Positions 19,110 through 29,667 of a DNA stretch of 64,000 nt are shown one piece after another. Made by a program: the position numbers and the translations under genes. Origin of the DNA: Corynebacterium sp. CNJ-954 (GTDB taxonomy: Bacteria > Actinomycetota > Actinomycetes > Mycobacteriales > Mycobacteriaceae); contig NZ_MKKI01000022.1 of assembly GCF_001942345.1 (NCBI RefSeq), forward strand, positions 310,001-374,000, in the 5' to 3' direction. How positions within the stretch are numbered: the first letter of the stretch is position 1; each line of letters opens with the position of its first letter. A model generated the notes under the pieces. That model saw only the letters and a program-made list of their open reading frames with translations. It did no database searches and had not been told where the DNA came from.

Positions 19110-20723
19110 TCAGACCGTCTGGTCCTTCTTGCTGACCTTGCCCACACCGGTGAACGGGAACTCATCGACGATGTCGATGATGTCGGGCACAGCGAAGCTC
19201 GCCAACCCCTGCTCTCTCACGTACTTCTTCAAGGCCGTCGGCTTCAGTGGCATGGCGGCGTTCTTCCGGGGGATGACCAGGGCACGTGTCTTCTCACCGA
19301 GGAACTCATCGGGGACGCCGACGACCGAGACGTCATGTACTCCCGGGTGGGTGAGGAGGACATTCTCGACGGCTTCGGGTGCGATCTTCTCTCCTCCGCG
19401 GTTGATCTGGTCTTTCGCCCGTCCGACCACGGTGATCGTACCGTCCTTGAAGATCACGATGTCGCCGGTGCGGTAGAACCCGTCACTGGTGAAGGAGCGC
19501 GCATTGACCTCCGGTGCGCGGTGGTACTGGCGGATGGTGTACGGACCGCGCGTGAGGAGGTTCCCGGGCGTGCCTTCGGGGACCTCGTTGTCCTCGTCAT
19601 CGACGACACGGATTTCGTCGTACGGGCTCATCGGCCGGCCTTGTGTCGACACGATCTCCTCGATCCCGGCGTCCAACGGTGTGTAGTTGACGAGTCCCTC
19701 GGCCATGCCGAAAACTTGTTGGAGGTTCCATCCGAGCTCCGGCCGGACCCGACGGGCCGCAGCCTCGGAGAGTTTGGCACCGCCGACCCACACGGTTCGT
19801 ACGCTGTGCAGATCGTGCTCTGCCCTGTCCGGGTAGTTGAGCACGCTGATCAGTGCCGGCGGAACCAGTGCGAGATGCGTGACCCGGTGTTGTTCGATGA
19901 GAGGCAGCACCTCAGTCGGCATCGGGCCGTCAGCGAAGACGATCGTCGCACCGACCTGCACCGCACCGAGAATCCCCGGCGAGCTCATCGTGAAGTTGTG
20001 TGACGCCGGCAGTGCGACCAGGAGCACGGCGTCGGCACGTAGGTCGCAGACGTCGATGGAGGCCCTGACGGAGCACAGGTAGTCGTCGTGGGTCCGGGGG
20101 ATCTGCTTGGGGACCCCGGTTGTACCGCCGGACAGTTGCAGGAACGCCAGATCATCTGCTGCTCCCGGGGTGGGGGTGGCAGGGAGGGCGCCCTGCACGG
20201 GGGAGCGGGTGTCGCCACGGGTCCAGGGCTCGTCGGCGCGTTCGTCCACGAGGATGCACGTGGGGTTTCTGCCGTCCGGGAGTGGTTGGGTGAGTTCAGC
20301 CTGCACACGCGTCAGGTGTCTGTTCGGGTTTGACGTCCCGACATAGTGGGAGGCGGGCGCGTGCATCGCGAAGTGGCGCACATCGGATGCCCCGTGAGCG
20401 GGCAGCGCGAAGACCGGGACCGCACCGAGCCGCCAGAGGGCGAAGACGGCCTCCAGGTAGGCCACGCTGTTCGGCAGTTGCACGATGACCTTGACCCCGC
20501 GCCTCACTCCGGCGTGGGCCAGGACGGTGGCCGCGCGGGCCACACCGGCGTCGAGCTCCGCCCACGTCAGCGAGCGCACCTTGTCGACGGCGGCTGTGGC
20601 GTGCGGACGGGCTGTCACGGTCCGTCGGAAGAGCTTCCAGTGGGTGTCGCCGTTCCATGCTCCGAGCTGTCGGTAGTGCTCAGCGCTCTGACGGGAGAAG
20701 CCGTTGGCGAGGAGGTCGGTCAT
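19110..20723 (-). CDS. entE: 2,3-dihydroxybenzoate-AMP ligase
   Basis: Adenylates DHB and loads it on the aryl carrier protein. 537 aa from ATG 20723 (AAAGGA upstream). ANL-family motifs: LSGGTTGVPKQIPRTH (A3, about 198-212), FGMAEGLVNYT (A5), FYRTGDIV (A7), GRAKDQINRGGEKIAPEAVE (A8) and TGVGKVSKK (A10 Lys). The substrate pocket reads HNFTMSSPG (242-250). As I recall the DhbE/EntE work, Asn and the Ser of SSPG mark DHB enzymes, whereas salicylate enzymes have Cys there. ATG overlaps the NRPS stop (ATGA), so the two are co-translated. Confidence 0.92.
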   Translation of the reverse strand: MTDLLANGFSRQSAEHYRQLGAWNGDTHWKLFRRTVTARPHATAAVDKVRSLTWAELDAGVARAATVLAHAGVRRGVKVIVQLPNSVAYLEAVFALWRLGAVPVFALPAHGASDVRHFAMHAPASHYVGTSNPNRHLTRVQAELTQPLPDGRNPTCILVDERADEPWTRGDTRSPVQGALPATPTPGAADDLAFLQLSGGTTGVPKQIPRTHDDYLCSVRASIDVCDLRADAVLLVALPASHNFTMSSPGILGAVQVGATIVFADGPMPTEVLPLIEQHRVTHLALVPPALISVLNYPDRAEHDLHSVRTVWVGGAKLSEAAARRVRPELGWNLQQVFGMAEGLVNYTPLDAGIEEIVSTQGRPMSPYDEIRVVDDEDNEVPEGTPGNLLTRGPYTIRQYHRAPEVNARSFTSDGFYRTGDIVIFKDGTITVVGRAKDQINRGGEKIAPEAVENVLLTHPGVHDVSVVGVPDEFLGEKTRALVIPRKNAAMPLKPTALKKYVREQGLASFAVPDIIDIVDEFPFTGVGKVSKKDQTV

Positions 20724-23700
20724 GACAGTGATTCCTTTGCGGTCGTCAGGGCTTTGATGATGACGGGGGCGATACGGTCCCACCCGTCGTCGCTGGTGAG
20801 TCCTGCGTGGGTCGTGTCGAGGGACAGGGTCTCAGGGTCCCGGGGCAGGGCGGTGCGCCAGGCGGGGATCGGGGCCCAGCCGCGTGCGGCACCGGTGTCG
20901 TCGGGCCGGCCGGCGAGCCGGTGATCCGCGCGGGTGGCGACGATGATCTGGCTGCCCCGGTGAAGCCGGACAGGTCGACCGGGGCGGCCGACCGCAGTAA
21001 TGCGTCGCAGAACACCAGGTTCTCGCGGAGGGTGGGGAGCGCCGAGAGCCCGGACGTCTCTGCCTGCCCGTCCGTCCCCGTGAGCGCCTCGAGTTGTTCG
21101 CCGGTGAGTTGGTCCACTCCAGGCAGGTCGGTGGTCCCGGCGCGGGTATCCGACGGGGCCGTGCCGGCGGGATAGGCGTCCAGGATGCCGAGGTAGCTGA
21201 CCTCCTCGCCTCTGCGGAGCAGTTCGGCCGTCATGGTCTGTGCAACGACACCACCGAAGGAGTAGCCCAGCAGACGGTAGGGGCCTGTCGGGTGAACTTG
21301 TTGCACCGTGTCGACGTACCGGGCGGCCAGGCCTTCGACATCTGTACCCTCCGGGTGGGGGTCGGGAAGTTGGAGACCTGTCACTGGGATGTCGAGGTGG
21401 TCCAGGCGTGCTGCCAGTCCGCGGAACGGGAGGGCGAGCCCTCCGGCGGGATGGACACAGACCAGTGGTTCTTCGTTGCCGTCGGCCAGTGGCAGGACGT
21501 TCTGCACGGGTGTGGCTCGGCCGTCGTCCGGGGTGAGTCGTGCTGCCAGAGCATCCGGGGAACCGGTCTCGACGATGTCCTGGATCGTGACTACGTCGAG
21601 CCCGTGGGTGCCGGTACGGCGGAGTTTCCCGAGCAGTCGCATGGCGAGCAGCGAGTGCCCGCCGATGTCGAAGAAGTTGTCCGCGGTGCGTACGTGGTCG
21701 ACACCGAGGAGGTCCGCCATGACACCGGCGATCACGTCGGCGGCGCTGGTGGCACCGGCGGTGGTCGTGGGTGCGGACGGTGTCGTACGGGGTGCGGAGG
21801 GTGCGGAGAGTGCGGAGGTGGCCGAGATCGACGCGACATCCGTGTTCCAGGGAGGCGTGGTGGCGGCGATCGTGCTGAGTACATCGCCGACGGACCGTCC
21901 GTCCGGTGCAGTGGTGTCGGCGAAGGTCTCGAGTATGGTGGTCAGGACCTGTGCTGCGCATTCGACGAACGCCGGGTCGAGCAGGTCCGGGCGGTGCGCC
22001 AGGACGATGCGTGGAGTGTCTCCAGGGGGGACGACCACGGAGAGCGGGAAGTTCGTCATTCCGTCGGCATGGACCTCGGTGACCGCTATCCTGCCCGCAT
22101 CTTCGCCGGATTCGTCGGCATCGTCAGTGACGAGGGCGGGGAAGTTGTCGTAGACCACCAGCGTGTCGAAGAGTGTGCCGAGCCCGGAGAGCTGTTCGAT
22201 GTGGACCAGCGGTGTGGAGGCGTGGACTGTCATGTCCGCCTGAGCACGGCCGATGCCGGTGATGAGATCGGTGAGGGAGCTTCCGCGGTCCAGTTGCACG
22301 CGGGACGGCAGGGTGTTGATGAACAATCCCACGGTGTGTTCGATGCCGTCCAACTCGGTCGGCCGACCGGACACGGTGGTGCCGAAGACCACGTCATCGC
22401 GTCCGGTCAGGGCGGCTAGCGTGAGTGTCCAGGCGGCCTGCAGCACGGTGTTCGGGGTGACTCCCTCCTGTCGGGCACGTCGCAGCAGGGATGTGGTGGC
22501 GTCCGGGGTGATCTCCTGCACCGTCTCGCCGGCGGTGTCCGTAGTGCCGCTGCGGCGCGCCGGGGCGAGAGAGCCGACGAGGGTGCCGCGTTCGAGTCCA
22601 CTGAGACGCGACCGCCAGGCGTCGTCGGTGTCGCGTGGGTCCTGCCCGGCCAGCCAGTCCAGGTAGTCGGAGTACGGCGCGGCCGGGGGCAGGGGCTCCC
22701 CGTGGTAGAAAGCCAGCAGGTCACGGAGCATCACCGGGGTCGACCAGCCGTCAGTGAGCAGATGGTGGTTGCCCAACACGAGCCGTGCCGAGGCCGTGCC
22801 CACCCCGTCGCCCTCTCCGGCGTCGGGCAGAAGAACGAGGGTGGCGGTGACGAGAGGGCCGGTCTCAGGGTCGACGGAACGCAGCGCCGTCTCGTGCAGC
22901 AGGTCGTCCGCTGCGCGGACGGCGGCGGGGCGGGGGATCGACCGTAGGTCGACACGGCGCCACGGGAGGTCGACGTCGCGGGGGATCAGTTGAGCCGGGT
23001 CGTCACCTGCCGCCGTGTCGAAACGGGCGCGCAGCAGGTCGTGCCGGGCGAGCACGTCGTGGAAGGCGTGGTGGAGCCGGTTCTCGTCGACGGTGCCACG
23101 CAGGTCCACACCTGCTGCGAGGACGTAGCCGTCACCGCCGCTGACGGAGTGGTAGAGCAGCGCCTCCTGTAGTGGTGACACGGGGAGGACATCCGCCAGC
23201 GGCCCGTGGCGGCGCTCCCAGGTGTCGATCGTGTCCTGGCTGACCCCGTCCAGGTGCAGGTCCGAAGGGGTCGCGCCTCCGTCGCTGGTCAGCGACAGCA
23301 CCGCCAGGTCGGTGAAAGCGTCGGTGATCTTCTCCAGCATGTCCTGCACACGGTCGGAGCCGGTGGCCAGGACGATGTCACCGTCACCGTCACCGTCACC
23401 GACGGTGAGGAGAGGGGAGTAGGCGGTGTCGCCGTGGGGGACCATCCGTGTGTCACCGCACACGACGGTCAGCGCGGGGGAGCGTGGTGTCCCATCTTGG
23501 CCGTCGATGCTGCGTAGATGCTCCTTGGCGTGCAGGAGTGCGGAGCGGGGTGACCCGGGTGCCGTATCGGGGAGGGCGGGGATGTGGCGGACTGTGCTCA
23601 GCGCGCCGAGCACAGTGTCCTCGACCGTGGACGAGGGCCTGGTCCGCGTCCTTGTGAGGAGGTCGACCGGGCCTCCGGTCGCCAGCAGTGCGGCGGCCGC

Positions 23701-26700
23701 GGCCACGTCGTCGGTGGTCGCGGAGTACAACGCTGAGAGGCGGTCGAAGAGTTCGGCCGCACCGGGCAGGGGGCATCTGCGGGTGACGATCGGGGAGGAG
23801 ACGACATCCCGGGGCGCGGGCGCGTCGCGCGCCATGAGTGGACGGCGCCGTCCTGGTGGCTGAGGTGATGTCCCTGCAGAGCATCGGCAAGATCATCCAG
23901 CAGCGTCGCGGAGGACGCGGGGTCCATGACTCCGGCGTCGACGGCGACACGGACAGTGTGTCCCACACCCGGCTCCGGCGAGACGGCGAACCGCCACACG
24001 GTGCCCGACGCAGGGTCGAGGGACCCGGCGAGTTCGTCGTCGGTGACCGTCGCAGGGGCGATGACTGAATCCGCAGGCACGAGAGGGGTGCGGGGGACGA
24101 TGAACCTCGGAGCGTCGGCAGCGGAGTTGTCGAGGACCGCTCGCAGGGCGGCGTGTGTGGTCATCATGGCCGTGGCGGCGGTTGCCGCGGTGGCCGCGGT
24201 GACCGGTGCGGATCCGTCGGGAAGCGTCATGCTCCCGAGGTAGACCGGACGGGGTCCTGACACGGTGCTGGTGGGGACGGCACCCGTGTCGTAGCGCAGT
24301 TCCCGGACGGCTCCGGTGGCAGCGGTTCCACCGGTGCCACCTTCTGCGGCCTGGTCGCCGGTCGCTGTGACCCTGGTCGCCGCTGCGGCGACATCGGAGA
24401 GATCCACACCGGTGAGCAGGTCCTTCGCCTGAATGGCCCACCCTCGGCGGCGGAGACGCCCGGCGACGGTGAGGGCGCCGATACTGTCGCCACCGAGGGA
24501 GATGAAGTCGAGGTCCAGGTCGACGTCGCCGGTCCCGAGCAGCTCGGTGACGACGTCCGCCACTGCCTGTTCGGAGTCGGTCAGCATGCGGCGGGCGGAG
24601 TGCCCGGCGTCGGGACCGGTCGCGGCGGGGGTTGCCTGAGACGTCAGAGATGCCAGCGCGGTACGGTCAATCTTTCCGCCGACGGTCAACGGCAGGCGGT
24701 CATGCACCAGGAGCCGGGTGGGGACGAGGTGTCCGGGGACAACGGCGGCCAGGTCGGTGCGCAGCGATGCCGCGGTCACGGGGGAGCCGTCCGTCGTGAC
24801 GTGGGCGATGAGCTTCAGCGCGCCGGGGTTGCCGAACGTCCCCACGGCCGCACCGGTGACCGGTGGGAGGGACAGCAACGCGGCTTCGACTTCGGCGGGC
24901 TCGACCCGGTGGCCCCGGATCTCCAGTTGCTGGTCGCGCGCCCGAGGAAGTGGTGGGAGCCACGGCGTGACCCGTCGGCGGCCGGCACCCAGGTGACCAG
25001 GTCGCCTGTGCGGTAACGTCGGCGGGAGTCCGTGACGTCGAAGGCTGCGGCGGTCTGTTCTGGACGACCGTGGTACCCCAGTGCGACCTGGGGGCCCGAC
25101 AGGTAGAGCTCACCGACCTCGTTGTCGGGTACGACTTCGCCGTCAGCGTCGAGGATCTCCGCGGTCATACCGGGAACGGGGACACCGATGGTCACCGGGC
25201 CGTCTGTGACGCGGGTGGCGAGGGCGTCGACCGTGGTTTCGGTGGGGCCGTAGACGTTCCAGGCTGCGAATGACGACCCGGTCGACAGCTCGGAGAGCCG
25301 GTCCCACAGTGACTGCGGGACGGCTTCACCGCCGAGGATGACCGTTGATACGACTGTACCGTTCGTCCCGTCCGTCCCGTCCGTGTCATCGAGTGTCCCG
25401 GAGTCGATCAGGGCCCCCGCCAGGGACGGTGTGGCGTCCAGGACGTCGATCGTGTCGGAGATGAGTGCCGCCCGCATCAGAGCAGGGTCGCCGACTGTCT
25501 CTGTGGAGTAGAGGTGCACCGTTGCGCCGGTGAAGATCCAGGAGAGCTGGTCGATCGCGGCGTCGAAGGAGAAGGATGCGGTGTGGGCGACGTGAAGGCT
25601 GGCACCGTCGGTGCCACCACGCGCACGGGACCAGGCGTCCGGATACAGCGTGGAGCGGTGGCCGGCGAAAAGTGCCTCGACGGCGCTGCGGGGAACCTGG
25701 ACACCTTTGGGCGTGCCCGTCGTGCCCGAGGTGTAGAGCAGGTACGCCAGGCCGGTGACCACCGGTGATGTACCGACGGGGCGGGTCGTGTCGATGGGGT
25801 GGACACCGGTGTCATCGAGGACGGCGACGGCGCCGGAGTCCGCGAGGATCTGTTCGCGTCGCGCCTGCGGGTGTTCGCGGTCAAGGACGACGGCGACACG
25901 GTGGGCCCGCCAGGTCGCCAGGAGCGCCGCGGCAAGGTCCACCCCTTTGGGGAGGTCCAGGGCGATGACCTCGTCATGGTGGGTGTATCGCGTCACCAGG
26001 TCGGACAGTTCGCCGATGCGGGCGGACAGGGTGGGGCCGTCGAGTGCGGTGTGGTCAGCTGCAGCACTACCGTGGACGAGTCGTCCGGTACCCGTGGCCA
26101 GCCCGTCGATGAGTTCGTCGAGGCTCGGGCGCTGGTCAGGCAACGTGACTCCGCGACGCTCCCGGGCGGCGGATTCGATGGCCTCCGCGGTCCGCAGGCG
26201 GATGCCCCTCAACGGACCGTCGGCAGTGAGCAGTGCCCGGATGTCCTCGAGGCGGCGGAAGGCGGTGGCCGCGCTCACGCTGTGCGGGTCGGTCTCGAAG
26301 GCCAGGTCGACACCACCGTCAGCGGCGGGGGTCACCACCAGGACGAGATCTTCCGGCGGACCGCCGGCGACATTGCGGAGTACACCGGGGATCCCGTGGA
26401 AGTCGAGGGTGAAGTCGAATGTCTTGAGGTTCACCCCGATGCCGTGCAGGACGGCCGGGGTGCCCAGTTCCCGGGCCAGCTCACTACCGGGGAAACGCTG
26501 GTGGGCCCGGACCGCGTCGAGCGATTCGCGGGCCACCGCAGCCAGGTCGGTCACCGTGGCGTGGGGGTCCACCGGGAACCGCAGGGGAAGCATGTTGACC
26601 AGCATGGCCGGGGTGCGGCGGAGCGGGCCGGACGTCCGGGCCATCATCGGCAGCGCGATCAGTGCCTCGCACTGCCCGTCGTCAGTGCTTCCGGCGAAGC

Positions 26701-27544
26701 CGAGCTTGCGTAACCAGGCGGCGTAGGCCGCGATGACCAGATCGGACCACACCAGTCCGTGGGCCTCTGCCCGGGCCTTGAGTTCGTCGACGTCGGCGGC
26801 ACCGAGCCGTAGGGAGGTGGTGATGCTGGCCGTTCCGGCTCCGTGGACCAGGTCTTCGCGTCCGGACGTGTCAGGGGTGGGTGACAGGCGGTCCCGCCAG
26901 TAGCCCCGGTCGGCGGCGTGGTCCGGACCCGAGAGGTAGGCGACGTCGGCCTCGACAACCTCCCTGACGGAGGCGAAGCGGTTCTTCCGCGCCGGGCGCC
27001 CGCCGGCGAGGGCGGTGTAGTGGGCCGCGGTACGTCTGGTCAGCAGTGCAGCGCTGTAGCCGTCGACGATGATGTGATGGTACAGCTGTATGCACCACAC
27101 CTCGCTGTGTTCTCCTCCGTGCTGTCCGCCGAGGTTGAGGACCAGGTAGCGGAACAGTGGCCCGGTGGTCATGGTGCGCCACCGCTCACCGCAGGCGGCT
27201 TTTTCGGCGTCGATGACCGCCATCGCTGTGAGACGGGGGTCGGGGGAGTCGGAGAGGTCCAGGATCTCGGGAGTTTCTGCCGGGGTCTCGTCGACGTACT
27301 GGCGTGGCCCGTCCGTAGTCTCTGTGAAGCGCAGACGGAGTGTCTCCGCTTCGTCGACGGTCAGCCGGAGTGCCTCGGCAAGCAGGTCGGTGTCGGTTCC
27401 GGAACCGGCCTCCGGGGTACCGCGCAGCTCGAGGACCTCTCCCACCACGTAGTACGGGGACGTCGGGTCCAGCTGCTGGGCATTCCAGATCCCGCGTTGT
27501 GCAGCGGTCAGGGGGAGGAGGGACGGGGACGACTGGTGGGGCAC
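20720..27544 (-). CDS. Siderophore NRPS, C-A-T-E*-C-T-TE, with three one-base breaks
   Basis: GTG 27544 has AAAGGA upstream, and a DtxR-like box lies just before it. The parts join to about 2275 aa if one base is restored near 24936, 23835 and 20957. Domains: C1 (HHIIVDG near 156); A1 (YTSGTTGTPKG, FDAAIDQ, NVYGPTETT, YRTGDLV, then GRAD and QQLEIRGHRVEP across the first break, GGKIDR); T1 (LGGDSIGAL near 1019, the GGDSI form typical before epimerases); a degenerate E-like domain (about 1095-1445; DAGVMDP where HHxxxDG is expected; second break inside); C2 (VLPVSPLQEALL, HHLLTDG near 1593); T2 (FFDIGGHSLL near 1964); TE (GYSFGG near 2095; third break at GFTG, which resumes as SQIIVATRADHR). 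Module 2 has no A domain. Transcribed ahead of entE with ATGA overlap. Confidence 0.9.
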
Positions 27545-27567
27545 CGGTGGTCCTTTCGTGGTCGATG

Positions 27568-27586
27568 ATTGGAGAGGCTTACTTAA
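27568..27586. promoter_or_regulatory. DtxR-like iron box between the NRPS and ArCP genes
   Basis: On the minus strand the site reads TTAAGTAAGCCTCTCCAAT, matching the DtxR consensus at about 13 of 19 positions with the central AGCCT intact. It lies 24 bp upstream of the NRPS GTG and 76 bp from the divergent ArCP start, so it could repress both. Confidence 0.55.
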
Positions 27587-27661
27587 TCTGTTGGTGCGGT
27601 GGTACAGTCTGCGCGTCACCGATGCGATGACTTCAGAGAACACGACAGACGAAGGTGGAAG

Positions 27662-27940
27662 ATGACGGACGCGACGACTGGCACGACGACGGGCGATCAG
27701 GTTGAGAGCCGGGTGGAGGCTACGATGCAGCGGTTGCTCAACAGGGTGGCTGAACTCCTGAACATTGAGGTCTCCCAGATCGACACCGGGGAGGAACTCA
27801 TGGACCAGGGGCTCGATTCGGTCCGGCTCGTCGAGGTTGTGACTTTCCTGCGGAAGGAGGGGTTCGACGCCGACTTCGCCGACCTCGCCGAGGACAGTTC
27901 GGTGGACGCCTGGCGTGAACTGCTCGCCGAACAGGCGTAG
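27662..27940 (+). CDS. Discrete aryl carrier protein (phosphopantetheine carrier)
   Basis: 92 aa. The motif DQGLDSVRLVEVVTFLRKEGF contains the phosphopantetheine Ser53. The GLDSVR form followed by FADLAEDSSVDAW resembles the carrier domain at the C-terminus of EntB and DhbB. It would receive DHB from EntE and present it to the first NRPS condensation domain, replacing the domain absent from the 3193-3861 isochorismatase. ATG 27662 follows GAAGGTGG. Divergent from the NRPS, convergent with the adenylation gene. Confidence 0.85.
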   Translation: MTDATTGTTTGDQVESRVEATMQRLLNRVAELLNIEVSQIDTGEELMDQGLDSVRLVEVVTFLRKEGFDADFADLAEDSSVDAWRELLAEQA

Positions 27941-27942
27941 CT

Positions 27943-27969
27943 AACTCGGCCAACTCGGCCAACTCGGCA
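27943..27969. repeat. Three tandem 9-bp repeats
   Basis: AACTCGGCC occurs three times in a row directly after the ArCP stop (last copy ends in A), in the 41-bp space between two convergent genes. No function is evident. Confidence 0.7.
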
Positions 27970-27981
27970 GGTCCGGACCAT

Positions 27982-29667
27982 TCAGCCCTCGCCGCGGTGT
28001 GCTTTCAGCGCGGCGCGGTCGAGTTTTCCGTTGGGACTGACCGGAAGCGCATCAAGCACCGTGATCCGGGTGGGGACCATGTACTCGGGCACGCTCCCGG
28101 CCAACTGTGCGCTGAGCTCTGCGGTATCCGGGGCGGCACCCGGTTCGGCGGCGACGATGAAGGCGAGCAGGGTGTCGGCACCACCGTGGTTCACTGCCAC
28201 GGCTGCCGCCTGGCGCACTCCGTCCAGTTCGCGGAGTCGGGACTCGACTTCCCCGAGCTCGACGCGGTTGCCGCGGATCTTCACCTGGTCTCCGATCCGT
28301 CCCAGGAACTGCAGCATCCGCGTACCGTCGACCTCCGTCCAGGAGACCACGTCGCCGGTGCGGTACATGCGGCCTCCGTCGATGTCCGGACGGGGAGACT
28401 CCACGAAGACCTCCGTCGTCAGTTCCGTCCGGCCGAAGTAGCCGTTGCCCACCTGGGGCCCTGAGATGCACAGTTCGCCGGGACGGTTCCAGTTCGGTGA
28501 GGAGGGGTCGACCTCGACGCCGTCCTCGTCCAGGACGTACACGCCCACATTGTCTTCGGGCAGGCCGAGCAGGCTGGCACGGTCGTCGAAGTCTTCGGCG
28601 CTGATGAGTTCGTCGGTGTACTCCACCCAGGTGACGTCCATCGCCGCCTCCGTCGGTCCGTACAGGCCGTGGACGCGACAGCCGATCCCCGCCCGCGCCC
28701 GCCGGACGACGTCGGCCGGCACGGCCTCGCCACCGAGAAGCAGGTGCCGGATATTCGACAGGGAGGACAAGGGTGTACCGAAATCGTCGAGGATGTCGAG
28801 GAGCACGCGCATCAGGGACGGCACCATCGACAGGACCGTCACGTCGTGGCCGGAAATGAGTTCCACCATGGTGTCGACGTCCCCGGGCCACCAGTCCGGG
28901 CCCGGTACCACCACGGTGCCGCCGGTCGACAGCGGGCCGAGCAATTCGGCGACACCGACGTCGAAACTGACCGGGGCTTTCTGCAGCATCCGGATACTTC
29001 CGGCGTTTCCGAGCACCCGGCCCATCCACAGGAAGTGGGCGGCGACGCCGAGGTGGGTGTTCAGTGCTCCCTTGGGCGTGCCGGTCGTGCCCGAGGTGTA
29101 GATCAGGTAGCAGTCGTCGGTCGGTCGGACAGGGCGGGACTGCCCGGCGGCCTCGAAACGGGGTCCCTGGTCGGACAGGAACGCCCGACCCAGCGGTGAA
29201 TCGTCGGTGACGGTGCCACCCACCGTTGCGCCTTCGAGTTCCGTCTCCGGCGGCAGGGAGGCACCACCGAGCGCGAATGCGGCGGAGGGGGCGCAGTCCT
29301 CGAGGATGAAGCTGACGCGTTTAGCCGGGTAGGAGGCGTCCACCGGGACGTAAACTGCACCGGCGCGGATGATGCCTACGGCGAGGACCGGCAACCAGCC
29401 GCAGCGGTGTGCCACGACCACGACCCGGTCGCCGGTACCGATACCGTTGGACCGTAGGTAGCGGGCGACCGCTGACGATCTACGGTCCAGTTCGGCGTAG
29501 GTGAGGTTTCCTCCGTCACCCACCACGGCGGGACGGTCACCTCCGCCGGCCAAGGTGCGGTGCAGGAGGGCGTCCAGCGTCGCCGGTTCCACCGGAGCGG
29601 CGGGGCCGAAGCGGAGGTCCCCTTCCAGGCCGGTGTAGAAGCGGGTGGTGGTGTCGGGTGCGGTCAC
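27982..29667 (-). CDS. Stand-alone NRPS adenylation enzyme
   Basis: 561-aa amino-acid-activating enzyme with no carrier or condensation domain. Motifs: LTYAELDRRS, YTSGTTGTPKGALNTH (A3), FDVGVAELLG (A4), HGLYGPTEAAMDVTW (A5), GELCISGPQVGNGY (A6), MYRTGDVV (A7), GRIGDQVKIRGNRVELGEVE (A8) and SPNGKLDR (A10 Lys). It probably loads the T2 domain of the NRPS, whose second module has no A domain. GTG 29667 overlaps the N-hydroxylase stop (GTGA). Pocket residues read by hand as roughly D-V-A-S-L-G-L-M-D-K; the L-G-L part recalls hydroxyornithine-type codes, but the substrate is not established. Confidence 0.85.
   Translation of the reverse strand: MTAPDTTTRFYTGLEGDLRFGPAAPVEPATLDALLHRTLAGGGDRPAVVGDGGNLTYAELDRRSSAVARYLRSNGIGTGDRVVVVAHRCGWLPVLAVGIIRAGAVYVPVDASYPAKRVSFILEDCAPSAAFALGGASLPPETELEGATVGGTVTDDSPLGRAFLSDQGPRFEAAGQSRPVRPTDDCYLIYTSGTTGTPKGALNTHLGVAAHFLWMGRVLGNAGSIRMLQKAPVSFDVGVAELLGPLSTGGTVVVPGPDWWPGDVDTMVELISGHDVTVLSMVPSLMRVLLDILDDFGTPLSSLSNIRHLLLGGEAVPADVVRRARAGIGCRVHGLYGPTEAAMDVTWVEYTDELISAEDFDDRASLLGLPEDNVGVYVLDEDGVEVDPSSPNWNRPGELCISGPQVGNGYFGRTELTTEVFVESPRPDIDGGRMYRTGDVVSWTEVDGTRMLQFLGRIGDQVKIRGNRVELGEVESRLRELDGVRQAAAVAVNHGGADTLLAFIVAAEPGAAPDTAELSAQLAGSVPEYMVPTRITVLDALPVSPNGKLDRAALKAHRGEG

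Noticed and set aside
21094-22419. 441-codon plus-strand frame opposite the NRPS
   Set aside because: Gly/Val/Arg-rich shadow translation with no domain, fully inside the NRPS gene.
23380-23415. Repeats of GTCACC as a possible CRISPR or regulatory array
   Set aside because: They are in-frame 6-bp codon repeats coding a Gly-Asp run inside the NRPS, without spacers.
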